The notes under the pieces were generated by a model that was given only the letters and a program-made list of their open reading frames with translations, made no database searches and was not told the DNA's origin. Shown one piece after another: positions 46,378 through 54,640 of a stretch of DNA of 64,000 bases. The DNA is from JACCUZ01 sp038246575 (GTDB lineage Bacteria; Actinomycetota; Actinomycetes; JACCUZ01): NCBI GenBank assembly GCA_038246575.1, contig JBBRVU010000004.1, positions 1 through 64,000 on the forward strand, given 5' to 3'. Each line of letters begins with the position of its first letter. The first letter of the stretch is position 1. Both the position numbers and the translations under genes were made by a program.

Positions 46378-46452
46378 AAAAACCGTCCCTGACCTGCGGA
46401 AACGTCTCCCCTGAGGCTAGCAGCGAACGGCGCGACACGCCGGTTCCGTTCT

Positions 46453-46498
<46 letters not shown>

Positions 46499-46821
46499 GA
46501 TAAGTGCAGGTCGAGAACCATGATCGTTGATCATGGCCCTCGTGCTGTCTGGGCGCCATGTGTGCAGGGCTCCGCGCCGTTGAACGCCTGCGCCATCGCT
46601 GCGGTGCGGGGCGGAGACGGAGGAGGACTTCGCCGGACACGGGCGGATCGAACGCGTCGGGATCACGATCACTCCCGACGTGACCTCTGGGTCGCAACCC
46701 AAACGAGTCCCGCCCCAGCTCTGCGCTGACCCGTGAACGTCCACTGGGTCCAGGCAGCAAGCGCCGTGCGTGGCCACCGCATCTGGGCGACTGGACGACC
46801 TTGCTCGGCGCGGCTGTGCTC

Positions 46822-46881
46822 CGCCACGTAGAGCCAGCCCTGGACCTTCGGGACGTAGGTCACGTCAGCGACCCATGGCTG
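46822..46881 (-). pseudogene. IS3-family transposase fragment
   Basis: About 20 codons on the minus strand read QPWVADVTYVPKVQGWLYVA. This matches the start of the DDE (rve) domain of IS3-family OrfB proteins, where W-x-A-D-x-T-Y precedes the first catalytic Asp region. The flanking codons on both sides do not continue the family, so only a fragment remains. Confidence 0.45.
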
Positions 46882-47025
46882 GGAAGATGCGCCGCAAGAT
46901 CCCCGACCTGGCGGAGGCGTTGACCAGGCACTTCGACGAACATCACGCGCTGCTGGTCGGCGATTCTGCACTGGCTGGACCACGTCTCGGCCCGCCCTGG
47001 TCGAGCTCGATGCGCGGATCGATGC
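46875..47025 (+). pseudogene. IS110-family transposase fragment
   Basis: The plus strand encodes MRRKIPDLAEALTRHFDEHH, then, after frame changes, LHWLDHVSAR and LVELDARIDAAD. Together these match the region between the two catalytic parts of IS110-family transposases. At least two frameshifts are needed. It abuts the IS3-like fragment on the opposite strand, so one element probably inserted into the other. Confidence 0.45.
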
Positions 47026-47527
47026 CGCGGACGGACCAGTTGGAGTTGGTAGGCAACGACTGGTTCGACCAGCGCCTCGCGGACGCTCACGCCAGCCGGC
47101 TCGTCGTCCAGCTCACGCGGATAAGTTTCAGTGGACTTCGACCGCGCCGACTCGCTCGCCTGACGGCGCCCGAGACGACTGGACCGACTCCTACAGGGCT
47201 TCGCCCCGTGCTGCCGCCTGCCTCCGAAAGCACATTCTCGGGTCAGTGCGGCGACGGGGGTGCTGGACTTCCGCCGCGAACGTCGACTTGACGTGGCGCC
47301 TCATCGTTCGGACCGAGGCACGCGAGCTGGCTGCGTGGCCCGGCAGGGATGGTCGTGGCCTGGAGATCCCACTGAAAGCTGCGGCAGGCAACGTATAACC
47401 ATCGACTTGATCCTTTTCCATGCCGACTCGAGACGGCTCCTCGTGCTCGAGGCAAGTCCGAGGTCAATGTCGATGCTGATCTTGCACACCGACATCCTCC
47501 TCGCACCAAGCACATGGTTGTGCGTTT

Positions 47528-47592
47528 TGTCGACGGCACGAAAAAACTGACCCCCTGTCGGCAGGGGGGTCAGTTTTCGGCTGCCGTTGACA
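47528..47592. repeat. 65-bp imperfect inverted repeat (IS21-like end pair or strong hairpin)
   Basis: The left arm begins TGTCGACGGCACG and continues as an A-tract and CTGACCCCC. The right arm, read from 47592 on the complement, begins TGTCAACGGCAG and continues CCGAAAACTGACCCCCC. The arms match at most positions, and only about 9 nt lie between them. The inner A/T-flanked GC stem would also act as a bidirectional rho-independent terminator. The TGTC(A/G)ACGGCA ends look like IS termini, but no transposase is present. Confidence 0.65.
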
Positions 47593-47761
47593 CGTTTGAC
47601 CCAGGCAGGCCGGTGCGCCCGATCAATCGGAATTGAGATCGCGTGCGGGCGCTCCGCAGCCCTGCTTTCGTCCGGTCGCAGCCTGTAAGCCATAGACAGA
47701 TCGCGTGCTGGCCTGTCCGGGCGAATGCCAATGCGATTCCGGATCGGCGCCGATCCGACCT

Positions 47762-48568
47762 CTAATTCTCCTCACCCCAGAACAGCACGTTGAGGAAGCG
47801 GTGCAGCCGGTCGGAGGATGGATGCCGGAGCATCTCGCGGGGCTGTCCTTCCTCGACGATGACTCCTCCGTCCAGGAAGATTGCGCGGTCCGCTACCTTC
47901 TTCGCGAAGGCCATCTCATGTGTCACGACGATCATGGTCATGCCGTCGTTGGCCAGGCCGAGCATTGTGTCGAGCACCTCGCCCTTGAGCTCGGGGTCCA
48001 GGGCCGACGTAGGCTCGTCGAAGAGCATGATCTTGGGGTTCATCGCCAGGGCGCGAGCGATGGCCACCCGTTGCTGTTGGCCTCCGGACAGGCGGGACGG
48101 CCGGACGGGCGCCTTTTCGGGCAGCCCGACCTTGAGGAGCATCTCATGCGCGATCTGTCGCGCCTCGTCCTTGCTCCGGCCGAGAACGGTCCGCTGGCCT
48201 TCGACGACGTTGTCCAGTACGGACATGTGGGGGAACAGGTTGAAGTGCTGGAAGACCATCCCGATGTCGCGCCGGATGCGGTTCAGCCGTGCACCCTTCG
48301 CGGTGATCTCCTGACCGAACACCCGGACGGTTCCGCTCGTAGGGCGCTCGAGCAGGTTGAGGCACCGCAGCAGGGTGCTCTTACCGGATCCGCTGGGTCC
48401 CACCAGGACCAGGACTTCGCCGCCTGCGACCGTCAGGTCGATGCCGCACAGCACTTCGTGGTCGCCGAAGCTCTTGTGAAGTGCGGCGACGTCGATCGCG
48501 GCCGAGGCCCGGCTGGGAGCACCCGCGCCGGTTTGAGGGTCTCCGTGCGTCTCGAGGTTCTCAGCCAT
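47762..48568 (-). CDS. Polar amino-acid ABC transporter, ATP-binding protein
   Basis: A 268-residue ATPase of the GlnQ/HisP type. The ATG at 48568 has AGGAG 6 bp upstream. An ATG 15 codons earlier lacks this. Motifs: Walker A VGPSGSGKST near residue 58, Q-loop FQHFNLFPHMSV, signature LSGGQQQRVAIARAL, Walker B IMLFDEPTSALDP and H-loop VVTHEMAFAKKVADR. It is the last gene of a minus-strand operon (binding protein, permease, ATPase). A single permease gene suggests a homodimeric channel. Confidence 0.93.
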   Translation of the reverse strand: MAENLETHGDPQTGAGAPSRASAAIDVAALHKSFGDHEVLCGIDLTVAGGEVLVLVGPSGSGKSTLLRCLNLLERPTSGTVRVFGQEITAKGARLNRIRRDIGMVFQHFNLFPHMSVLDNVVEGQRTVLGRSKDEARQIAHEMLLKVGLPEKAPVRPSRLSGGQQQRVAIARALAMNPKIMLFDEPTSALDPELKGEVLDTMLGLANDGMTMIVVTHEMAFAKKVADRAIFLDGGVIVEEGQPREMLRHPSSDRLHRFLNVLFWGEEN

Positions 48569-48620
48569 GGGGGTCTCCTGATGGTGAGGTCGACGGCCCT
48601 CGTCGCTGGTCACGGTGTAC

Positions 48621-49286
48621 TCAGAGGCTCCGGTTGATGCGCCGCGTCATGTACGCAGCGGCCACTGCAAGGGGCAGCGTCAGCAGCAGGTAGAACGCGG
48701 CGATGACGAAGAATGCCTCGAGCTGGCGGAAAGTCTGGGCCCCCACGCTCTGGGCGACGTTGAACAACTCGGCAACCCCAATGACGGAGATCAGGCTCGT
48801 GTCCTTCGTGAGTGCGATCATCATGCTGCCAAGTGGTGGAAGCATCCGGCGCACTGCTTGGGGGTACACCACGCGTCTCAGCGACTGCAACCACGTCATA
48901 CCCAGCGCTGACGAGGCTTCCCACTGACCTCGATCGACGGACAAGATGCCGGCGCGGAAGATCTCGGCATTGAAGGCGCCGTAGTTCAGGCTGAGTGCGA
49001 TGACGCCGCTTAGCAGCGTGGATATTTGGATGTGCAGGACGTTGGGCAGGAGGAAGAAGATGACCACGATCTGGAGCAGGATCGGCGTCAGCCGGAAGAG
49101 GTCGACGTAGAGCCGGACGGGCAGTGAGATCCACCATCGGCGGGAGGTCAGCATCTGCCCGGCCGTCAGACCGAGCACGATCGAGAAGACCGCGCTCAGC
49201 CCGAGCAGCTCCGAGGTGAGTCGGAAGGCTCGGAAGAACGTCGGCAGGTAGTCCCCGACCCAGCTGAAATCGAATTGATAACCCAT
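48621..49286 (-). CDS. Polar amino-acid ABC transporter, permease
   Basis: A 221-residue integral membrane protein with about five helices. The His/Glu/Gln-permease signature is clear: RLTPILLQIVVIFFLLP early and the EAA loop EIFRAGILSVDRGQWEASSALG in the middle, which docks to the ATPase. It begins 28 bp after the binding-protein stop and ends 52 bp before the ATPase start. Confidence 0.93.
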   Translation of the reverse strand: MGYQFDFSWVGDYLPTFFRAFRLTSELLGLSAVFSIVLGLTAGQMLTSRRWWISLPVRLYVDLFRLTPILLQIVVIFFLLPNVLHIQISTLLSGVIALSLNYGAFNAEIFRAGILSVDRGQWEASSALGMTWLQSLRRVVYPQAVRRMLPPLGSMMIALTKDTSLISVIGVAELFNVAQSVGAQTFRQLEAFFVIAAFYLLLTLPLAVAAAYMTRRINRSL

Positions 49287-49314
49287 CGGGCGCTCCTTCG
49301 TCCGGCCGGGAAGG

Positions 49315-50298
49315 TCAGCCGGCGGCCTTGTCCTGGTTCTTCAGCCAGTAGTCGACCCGCGCGCCCAGAGGGCCGCCACTTGCTGTTCCCCAGGACACCC
49401 AGGCGTCGACGCAAGACTTCCAGCCGGCATCGCCCTTCGGCAGACCGAAGGCTACGTTGAACGGGTCCAACGTCTCGGCCTGCGCGGGTAGGTCCGCGGT
49501 GATCCGGCCGTTCTTGCCAATGGCCACGACGCGCGGGTTGGTGAACTTCTTGACGAGGACGGGGTAGGCGGCGGCCTCGCCCATCGTTGCGTCCGCCCGC
49601 TTGGTCGCGAGGAACTGGTAGGGGATCAGCTGCCCCTGCAACCCCACCTCCTGCGAATGAGCCGCCGGGGTGTACTTCTTCGCCAGGCCGCCCTGTGCCC
49701 CGCCGGTTCCGTACACGAACTTGATCGAGCTCTTGTTGAGGTCGTCGATCGTGTTGTACGGCGAGGACTCCAGGACGTAGTAGACCTGTCCCGACTTGTA
49801 GTACGGCTGGCTGAAGTCGATCACCTGTCGGCGCTCGGGTGTGTCGAAGAGCTGTGCGCCGACGATGTCCGCCTTGTCCGACTGCAGGGCAGTGGTCATC
49901 ACGCTGTAGTCGTAGGCGACGATGTTGGGCTTGACTCCCAAGATGTCTGCGAGTTCGACGGCGTTCTCCGCCTCGACCCCTTGCCACTTGCTGCTGGTGC
50001 CGGTGAAGCCGAATGGGGGGGAGATGCCGATGCCCCAGTTCAACGTCCCGGCCTTCCTGATCGCCGCGATCTTTGGTGACTTCGCGGCCGTGCAGGCCGA
50101 GGTGACCGAGCTCGGTGCGGCTCCGGCTTTGACCGCGCCGGCGCGGTCGGCGGCGACGGTCTCGGCGTTCCCCCACTTTACCGGCGCCGGGCCGCCGCCG
50201 CTTGCGGGAGTGCTGCTGCCGCCCCCGCAGCCCGCGAGGGCGAAGCCAGCCAAAGCGGCAACCGTGGCGAGCGAGCGGGTGGTGGGGCGTGTGCGCAT
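49315..50298 (-). CDS. Polar amino-acid ABC transporter, substrate-binding lipoprotein
   Basis: A 327-residue SBP_bac_3-type protein. The N-terminus has a basic start and hydrophobic helix ending in a lipobox (FALAGC, Cys near residue 24), then a Gly/Ser linker. The body has GTLNWGIGISPPFGF near 80 and QVIDFSQPYYKSGQVYYV near 165, both typical of amino-acid-binding proteins. The ligand cannot be read from sequence. It is the first gene of the importer operon. The promoter region 50299-50383 contains a GTATAC operator candidate. Confidence 0.92.
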   Translation of the reverse strand: MRTRPTTRSLATVAALAGFALAGCGGGSSTPASGGGPAPVKWGNAETVAADRAGAVKAGAAPSSVTSACTAAKSPKIAAIRKAGTLNWGIGISPPFGFTGTSSKWQGVEAENAVELADILGVKPNIVAYDYSVMTTALQSDKADIVGAQLFDTPERRQVIDFSQPYYKSGQVYYVLESSPYNTIDDLNKSSIKFVYGTGGAQGGLAKKYTPAAHSQEVGLQGQLIPYQFLATKRADATMGEAAAYPVLVKKFTNPRVVAIGKNGRITADLPAQAETLDPFNVAFGLPKGDAGWKSCVDAWVSWGTASGGPLGARVDYWLKNQDKAAG

Positions 50299-50358
50299 TC
50301 GAGCCTCCGGAAGTGGGCGACATCACAGATGCTGCCATGGAATCTGGTTACTGCATAG

Positions 50359-50368
50359 AGTATACGAA
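50359..50368. promoter_or_regulatory. GTATAC operator candidate upstream of the ABC importer operon
   Basis: AGTATACGAA contains the palindrome GTATAC (50360-50365) in an A/T-rich patch 61 bp before the binding-protein start. The identical 10-mer occurs inverted at 53095-53104, and GTATAC recurs at 61587-61592. FCD-type GntR regulators often bind palindromes of the form TNGTATACNA. TATACT on the minus strand could also serve as part of the -10 box. Confidence 0.55.
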
Positions 50369-50383
50369 TTTGTTTCCTGTTGG

Positions 50384-51151
50384 TTAGTGGGCGACGAGAA
50401 GCACCGTGGCCACCACAGCTCCCAGGGTTACGACGGCGAAACGCAGCACCCGGGCCGGCAGCACTCGTGCGACCCGGACGCCCAGCAGTCCGCCGACATA
50501 GGCCGCCACGGCGAGGAGCGCCGCGGCGAACCAGGCGACCTCGCCGGAGACAACGAAGACGGTGACGCCGACCAGGTTGATGCCCAGCGACAGCAACCCC
50601 TTGAGCGCATTGAGCCGCTGCATCTGGTCGTGGACGAGGATGCCCAACACGGCGAGCAGCAGCACGCCGAGGCCAGCACCGAAGTACGAGCCGTACACCG
50701 CGCTCACCAGGACACCTGCTCGTACGAGCCACCCGGTTCCGTCGCCGCCCTCCGTGTCGGTGCTGCGTCGGGCGGCGACGGCGCGGGCCAGCCGCGGCTG
50801 TACGGCGAGCAACGCGCAGGAGATGAAGATGAGGAACGGGACGGCGGCGGCGAAGGCATCGCCCGGTGTGAACAGAAGAAGAAGCGCGCCAAAGATGCCG
50901 CCGAGCGCGCTCGACACGGCGAGGGCGCGGATCCGCTGCCGCTGGCCTGCCAGCTCGTTCCGGTAGCCCACCGAGCCGCCCAAGTACCCGCTGAGCAGGC
51001 CGACGGAGGACGTGATGTTCGCGGTCACCGGCGACAGCCCGGTCGCGAGCAGGGCCGGAAAACTTATCAGGGTGCCGCCCCCCGCAATGGCATTCACCGC
51101 CCCGGCACAGAGTCCAGCCGCCAATACGAGCGCAGCGTGGGAGGGCGTCAC
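50384..51151 (-). CDS. TauE/SafE-family sulfite/organic-anion exporter
   Basis: A 255-residue membrane protein with about seven to eight helices. It has the family's glycine-rich first repeat (GLCAGAVNAIAGGGTLISFP) and a second repeat (YGSYFGAGLGVLLLAVLG). The GTG at 51151 overlaps the ammonia-lyase stop (GTGA), so I rejected a longer Arg-rich start. TauE/SafE proteins move sulfite, sulfoacetate or other small anions. Here it may export a product of the coupled enzyme. Confidence 0.9.
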   Translation of the reverse strand: MTPSHAALVLAAGLCAGAVNAIAGGGTLISFPALLATGLSPVTANITSSVGLLSGYLGGSVGYRNELAGQRQRIRALAVSSALGGIFGALLLLFTPGDAFAAAVPFLIFISCALLAVQPRLARAVAARRSTDTEGGDGTGWLVRAGVLVSAVYGSYFGAGLGVLLLAVLGILVHDQMQRLNALKGLLSLGINLVGVTVFVVSGEVAWFAAALLAVAAYVGGLLGVRVARVLPARVLRFAVVTLGAVVATVLLVAH

Positions 51152-52326
51152 CCGCCGGTCGCGGGACCGGGAGCGGCGCCGGCAGGAACGGACCCGACGA
51201 TCTCGCGATACGCCTCGGGATCGGTCGCGCCTTCGGTGCACAACAGCAGCACGGTTGCGTCGGGCACCAGCCCGATCTCCGGACCGTGGCCCTCGTCGAC
51301 GGCGGCCGTGAGACCGGCCAGCCCGGCCGCGCCGGACTCGCCAGCCTCCACCCCGGCCTCGTAAAGATCACGCATCGCCTGCTCGGCCCGCCCGTCGTCG
51401 ATCGCAATGAGGGTGTCCATGCCAGCGCGCAACAAGGGGAAGGCCAACGGGGAGGGCAGGCCGCAGTTCAGGCCAGCCATGATCGACTCGTGCGGACCAG
51501 CAACCTCGGTCAGCTGTCCGGCGCGAACCGAGGCGAGCACGCAGGCCGCCTTCTCGGGCTCTACCCCCACGATCCGCGGCCGCGTCCGGTCGCCAGTGCG
51601 ATAGTGCAGGACTGCGGCCGCAGCAAGCGATCCCACGCCCATCTGCACCGCGACCACCGACGGCTGCGGCAGCGCCGACGTCGCGACCTGCTCCTCGATC
51701 TCCCAGAAGACCGTCGAGTAGCCCTCAACCACTCGCCGCGGCACCCGGTCGTAGCCGGGCCACGAGGTGTCCGAGATGACCAGCGTGGTGGCCGACGCGT
51801 CTTTGGCGGCCCGGATGACAGCGTCGTCGTAGGAGCCGTCGACCACAGTCACCCGCGCCCCCTCCGAGGTGATGCCGTCGACGCGGGCCCGCGCAGTCCC
51901 GGCCGGCACGTAGATTTCCGCTGCCCAGCCCAGCATCGCCGCGATCCGTGCAACGGCCCGGCCGTGGTTGCCGTCGGTGGCCGCCGAAAGGGTGAGCCGA
52001 CCCAGGTGGCTGAGAGACTTGCGCAGGCCGGCAACGTCCGCCCACCCGCCGGGGTCGCAGGTGAAGGTGTCCAGCACCTCCCGGTAGGTCGCCCAGGACG
52101 CGCCCAGGATCTTGTAGGACGGGAGCCCGAGCCGTCTGGTCTCGGCTTTGACCAGCACCCGGGCGACGCCGAGCCGGTCCGCCAGGGTGGGGGCATCGAG
52201 CAGCGGCGTTACGGCGTACCCGGGGAGTCGTCGGTGGAACTCCCGGGGCGCCGCGTCGGGTGGCCCGAAGGGAGCCGGGTCGATGGTTTCCGTCGCGGCG
52301 CGGTTGTCCAGCAGGTCGAAGCTCAT
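51148..52326 (-). CDS. dpaL: Diaminopropionate ammonia-lyase
   Basis: A 392-residue PLP enzyme that converts 2,3-diaminopropionate to pyruvate and ammonia. The start at 52326 has GGAAGGG just upstream. The PLP lysine lies in LPSYKILGASWATYRE near residue 70. TATDGNHGR-like SAATDGNHGRAVA is near 120, GYDRVP near 190, IMAGLNCGLPSPLAFP near 285 and LLLCTEGATDPEAYREIV at the end, each matching the DpaL (YgeX) family. It is coupled to the TauE-like gene downstream and lies 14 bp after the SDR gene. All share the divergent promoter region at 53085-53151. Confidence 0.88.
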   Translation of the reverse strand: MSFDLLDNRAATETIDPAPFGPPDAAPREFHRRLPGYAVTPLLDAPTLADRLGVARVLVKAETRRLGLPSYKILGASWATYREVLDTFTCDPGGWADVAGLRKSLSHLGRLTLSAATDGNHGRAVARIAAMLGWAAEIYVPAGTARARVDGITSEGARVTVVDGSYDDAVIRAAKDASATTLVISDTSWPGYDRVPRRVVEGYSTVFWEIEEQVATSALPQPSVVAVQMGVGSLAAAAVLHYRTGDRTRPRIVGVEPEKAACVLASVRAGQLTEVAGPHESIMAGLNCGLPSPLAFPLLRAGMDTLIAIDDGRAEQAMRDLYEAGVEAGESGAAGLAGLTAAVDEGHGPEIGLVPDATVLLLCTEGATDPEAYREIVGSVPAGAAPGPATGG

Positions 52327-52340
52327 GGGAACCCTTCCGG

Positions 52341-53084
52341 TCACACGGCGGAGTAGCCGCCGTCTACCACCAGGGCCTGCCCGGTGATGTAGGCGGAGCC
52401 AGGCGAGGCGAGGAACAGCACCGAACCGACCACGTCCTCGGGCTCGCCCTGGCGGCGCATGGGGATCTCGCTGACTAACCGGTCCACCGCGGCGGACTTG
52501 TCGTCCTGGTGGTTCCAGTGCGGGTCGTTGAACGGCGTGTCGATCCAGCCCGGGCAGATGCAGTTGACCCGCACGCCGGTCGGGGAGAGTTCGTCGGCCA
52601 GCGCCCGAACTAGGTTGATCACGCCCGCCTTCGTCGCGGCGTATGCCGGCATCCCCGCGTGGCCACGGAAGGCCCCCGTGGATGCGGTGAAGATCAGGCT
52701 GCCGATCGACGAGGCGGCGAGGTGCGGGGCCGCCGCCTGCGCCAGCAGGAAGGGTGCGCGCAGGTTCACCGCCGCAGTGCGGTCCCACTGGTCGACGGTC
52801 CACTCGGCCAACGGTGCCGCGATCAACAGCCCGGCATTGAAAAAGACCACGTCGAGCCCGTCACCGAAGGCCACAGCCGCGTCGACGGCCCGCGCCGGGG
52901 CTGAGGGGTCAGCCAGGTCGCAATAAATAGCGAGCGCCGCGCCGGGCAGATTCTCGGCGGCGGCGGCCTTGGCGGCTACCTCGTCGATGTCGGCGAGCAG
53001 CACCGAATCACCGCGGGCCCGGAAGGCACGCATCGCGGCCAGCCCGATGCCCGTCGCACCTCCGGCAATGAGCACGGACGCCAC
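52341..53084 (-). CDS. SDR-family NAD(P)-dependent oxidoreductase
   Basis: A 247-residue classical short-chain dehydrogenase starting at GTG, with AGGGAGG 5 bp upstream. The cofactor motif is GGATGIGLA (residues 7-15), the NAG motif FFNAGLL lies near 87, the catalytic Ser in FTASTGAF near 138 and YAATK near 150. Asp after strand 2 (LLADID) suggests NAD(H) over NADP(H). The substrate is unknown. It is the first gene of the operon with dpaL and the TauE-like permease. Confidence 0.9.
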   Translation of the reverse strand: MASVLIAGGATGIGLAAMRAFRARGDSVLLADIDEVAAKAAAAENLPGAALAIYCDLADPSAPARAVDAAVAFGDGLDVVFFNAGLLIAAPLAEWTVDQWDRTAAVNLRAPFLLAQAAAPHLAASSIGSLIFTASTGAFRGHAGMPAYAATKAGVINLVRALADELSPTGVRVNCICPGWIDTPFNDPHWNHQDDKSAAVDRLVSEIPMRRQGEPEDVVGSVLFLASPGSAYITGQALVVDGGYSAV

Positions 53085-53094
53085 AGGCCCTCCC

Positions 53095-53104
53095 TTCGTA
53101 TACT
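53095..53104. promoter_or_regulatory. GTATAC operator candidate in the SDR-dpaL / ggt divergent promoter
   Basis: TTCGTATACT is the exact reverse complement of the site at 50359-50368. It sits in a 67-bp A/T-rich spacer between the minus-strand SDR-dpaL-tauE operon (start 53084) and the plus-strand GGT-M20 operon (start 53152). TATAGT a few bases away could serve as a -10 box. One bound regulator could shut both promoters. Confidence 0.55.
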
Positions 53105-53151
53105 TTCTACTATAGTCGCTCTGACTGGCTCAGTGGCAAGGAGGCAAGGCG

Positions 53152-54639
53152 ATGATCGCTCCCGCGGCGAACGCGGTGACGCCGGTGTCCAGCGGCCCCC
53201 TCGGGGCGGTGGCTGCGGGGCATCCACTGGCTGTCGATGCTGCCCTCGCCGTCCTCCAGACCGGTGGGAACGCCGTCGACGCAGCCGTCGCGGCGCACGC
53301 CGTGCTCGCCGTCGTGATGCCGAACGCCTGCGGCGTCGGGGGCGACTCCCTGTTCCTGGTGCGCACGCCATCCGGCGTCACGGCCGTTAACGGCAGTGGC
53401 CGAAGCGCGCGCACCGCCCCAGAGGGTGAGGCGACCGACGACGGCGGGGGAAGCGTCACGGTGCCCGGCTCGGTGCATGCCTGGGGTGAGCTGGTGTCCA
53501 GGCACGGCCGGCAGTCGCTGTCCGACGCGCTGGGGCCTGCCATCCGGGTCGCCGAGGACGGCTTCGACGTCGACAAGTCATTGGTGACCGCTGTGCACGA
53601 ACAGCGCGACCGGCTGGTCCGGGGCGGCGCGGGCGACTGGGCGCTTATGCACGCCTCTGCTGGTGCGCGACTCCGACAACCCGAGCTGGCCGCGGTGCTC
53701 GGCGCCGTCGCCACCGACGGAACCCAGGCGTTCTATGGCGGCAGGATCGCCGACGCGTTGTGCCGCGCGGTCCACCGCGACGGCGGCCGGCTCGACCTGA
53801 CGGACCTCGAGTCGCACCAGACCGTGGTCGGCGAGCCGGTGTCCATCGCGTGGGACGGCGGCCGGGTGCACGTGCAGCCGCCGTCCTCGCAAGGCGTGCT
53901 GCTCGCGATGGCACTGCAGTGGCTGGACGAGCGCGGCGGCACCGTGCACGTCGCGGTCCGCGAGCACGTGCAGGTCGAGCTGACCGAGGCGGTGTTCGGC
54001 TTCCGGGACCGCTGCATCAGCGACGGCGCGGCGTTGCTGGACCAGCCGCTGGCGATCGATCCGGTGCATGCCAGCCGGCGCGGTGGGCCGCGCGCGTACC
54101 TGCACACCACCGGTGTCGCGGTAGCCGACGCCGAGGGCGCCGTGGTGTCCTCTTTGCTCAGCGTCTTTGACGACTTCGGGTCCGGGACCTTCGTCGCCGA
54201 GGGCGGGTTCACCCTGAACAACCGCGCCGGCGGATTCACCACCGGGCCGAACTCTCCCGGGCCGGGTCGACAACCCGTGCACACCCTCGCGCCGATCCTG
54301 GTGGAGAACGGCTCGGGATTCCTCGCCCTCGCCACACCCGGTGCCGACGGTCAGGTCCAGACCCTCCTCCAGCTGCTCTGTCGACTCCGGTGGGACGGCG
54401 CGTCGCTCCCCGAGGCTGTGGCGGCGCCTCGTTGGCGCAGTGAGGGGGGCGAGCTGCTTGTCGGCTCCGGCCATCCGGGCGCGGCGGACCTGCGCTGGCG
54501 GGGGCACCGGGTCGTGACGGTCGACGACGGCGACCCGCGCTTGGGTGCCGTGGTCAGCGCCGCCAACGGCGCGTGGAAAGGGATCCGCCCGTCCGCGACA
54601 GGTGACTGGCGCCGACAGGTCGCCACAGGAGGTACGTGA
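53152..54639 (+). CDS. Gamma-glutamyltransferase-family protein
   Basis: A 495-residue Ntn-hydrolase of the GGT family. The large-subunit start (AVAAGHPLAVDAALAVLQTG then GGNAVDAAVAAH) and PNACGVGGDSLFLV are intact. The predicted autocleavage site has the nucleophilic Thr in HTTGVAVADAEGAVVS near residue 324, where most family members read TTH-x-S, so the pocket is divergent. DDFGSGTFVAEGGFTLNN follows. No signal peptide is seen, so it acts in the cytoplasm and could hydrolyse gamma-glutamyl or related amides. It is followed at once by the M20 gene. Confidence 0.87.
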   Translation: MIAPAANAVTPVSSGPLGAVAAGHPLAVDAALAVLQTGGNAVDAAVAAHAVLAVVMPNACGVGGDSLFLVRTPSGVTAVNGSGRSARTAPEGEATDDGGGSVTVPGSVHAWGELVSRHGRQSLSDALGPAIRVAEDGFDVDKSLVTAVHEQRDRLVRGGAGDWALMHASAGARLRQPELAAVLGAVATDGTQAFYGGRIADALCRAVHRDGGRLDLTDLESHQTVVGEPVSIAWDGGRVHVQPPSSQGVLLAMALQWLDERGGTVHVAVREHVQVELTEAVFGFRDRCISDGAALLDQPLAIDPVHASRRGGPRAYLHTTGVAVADAEGAVVSSLLSVFDDFGSGTFVAEGGFTLNNRAGGFTTGPNSPGPGRQPVHTLAPILVENGSGFLALATPGADGQVQTLLQLLCRLRWDGASLPEAVAAPRWRSEGGELLVGSGHPGAADLRWRGHRVVTVDDGDPRLGAVVSAANGAWKGIRPSATGDWRRQVATGGT

Positions 54640-54640
54640 C

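Larger units (their letters stand above)
46499..47761 (+). other. 1.26-kb stretch of mobile-element debris beside attR
   Basis: No intact gene is supported. The stretch contains an IS3-like transposase fragment, an IS110-like fragment and a 65-bp inverted repeat (all listed). Frames across 47190-47700 have no recognisable domain. This is a common state of the chromosomal side of a tRNA integration hotspot. Confidence 0.55.

Noticed and set aside
47543..47578. Simple rho-independent terminator only
   Set aside because: The stem with A and T tracts could terminate transcription, but the similarity extends to 28-29 bp arms, so I reported the full inverted repeat.
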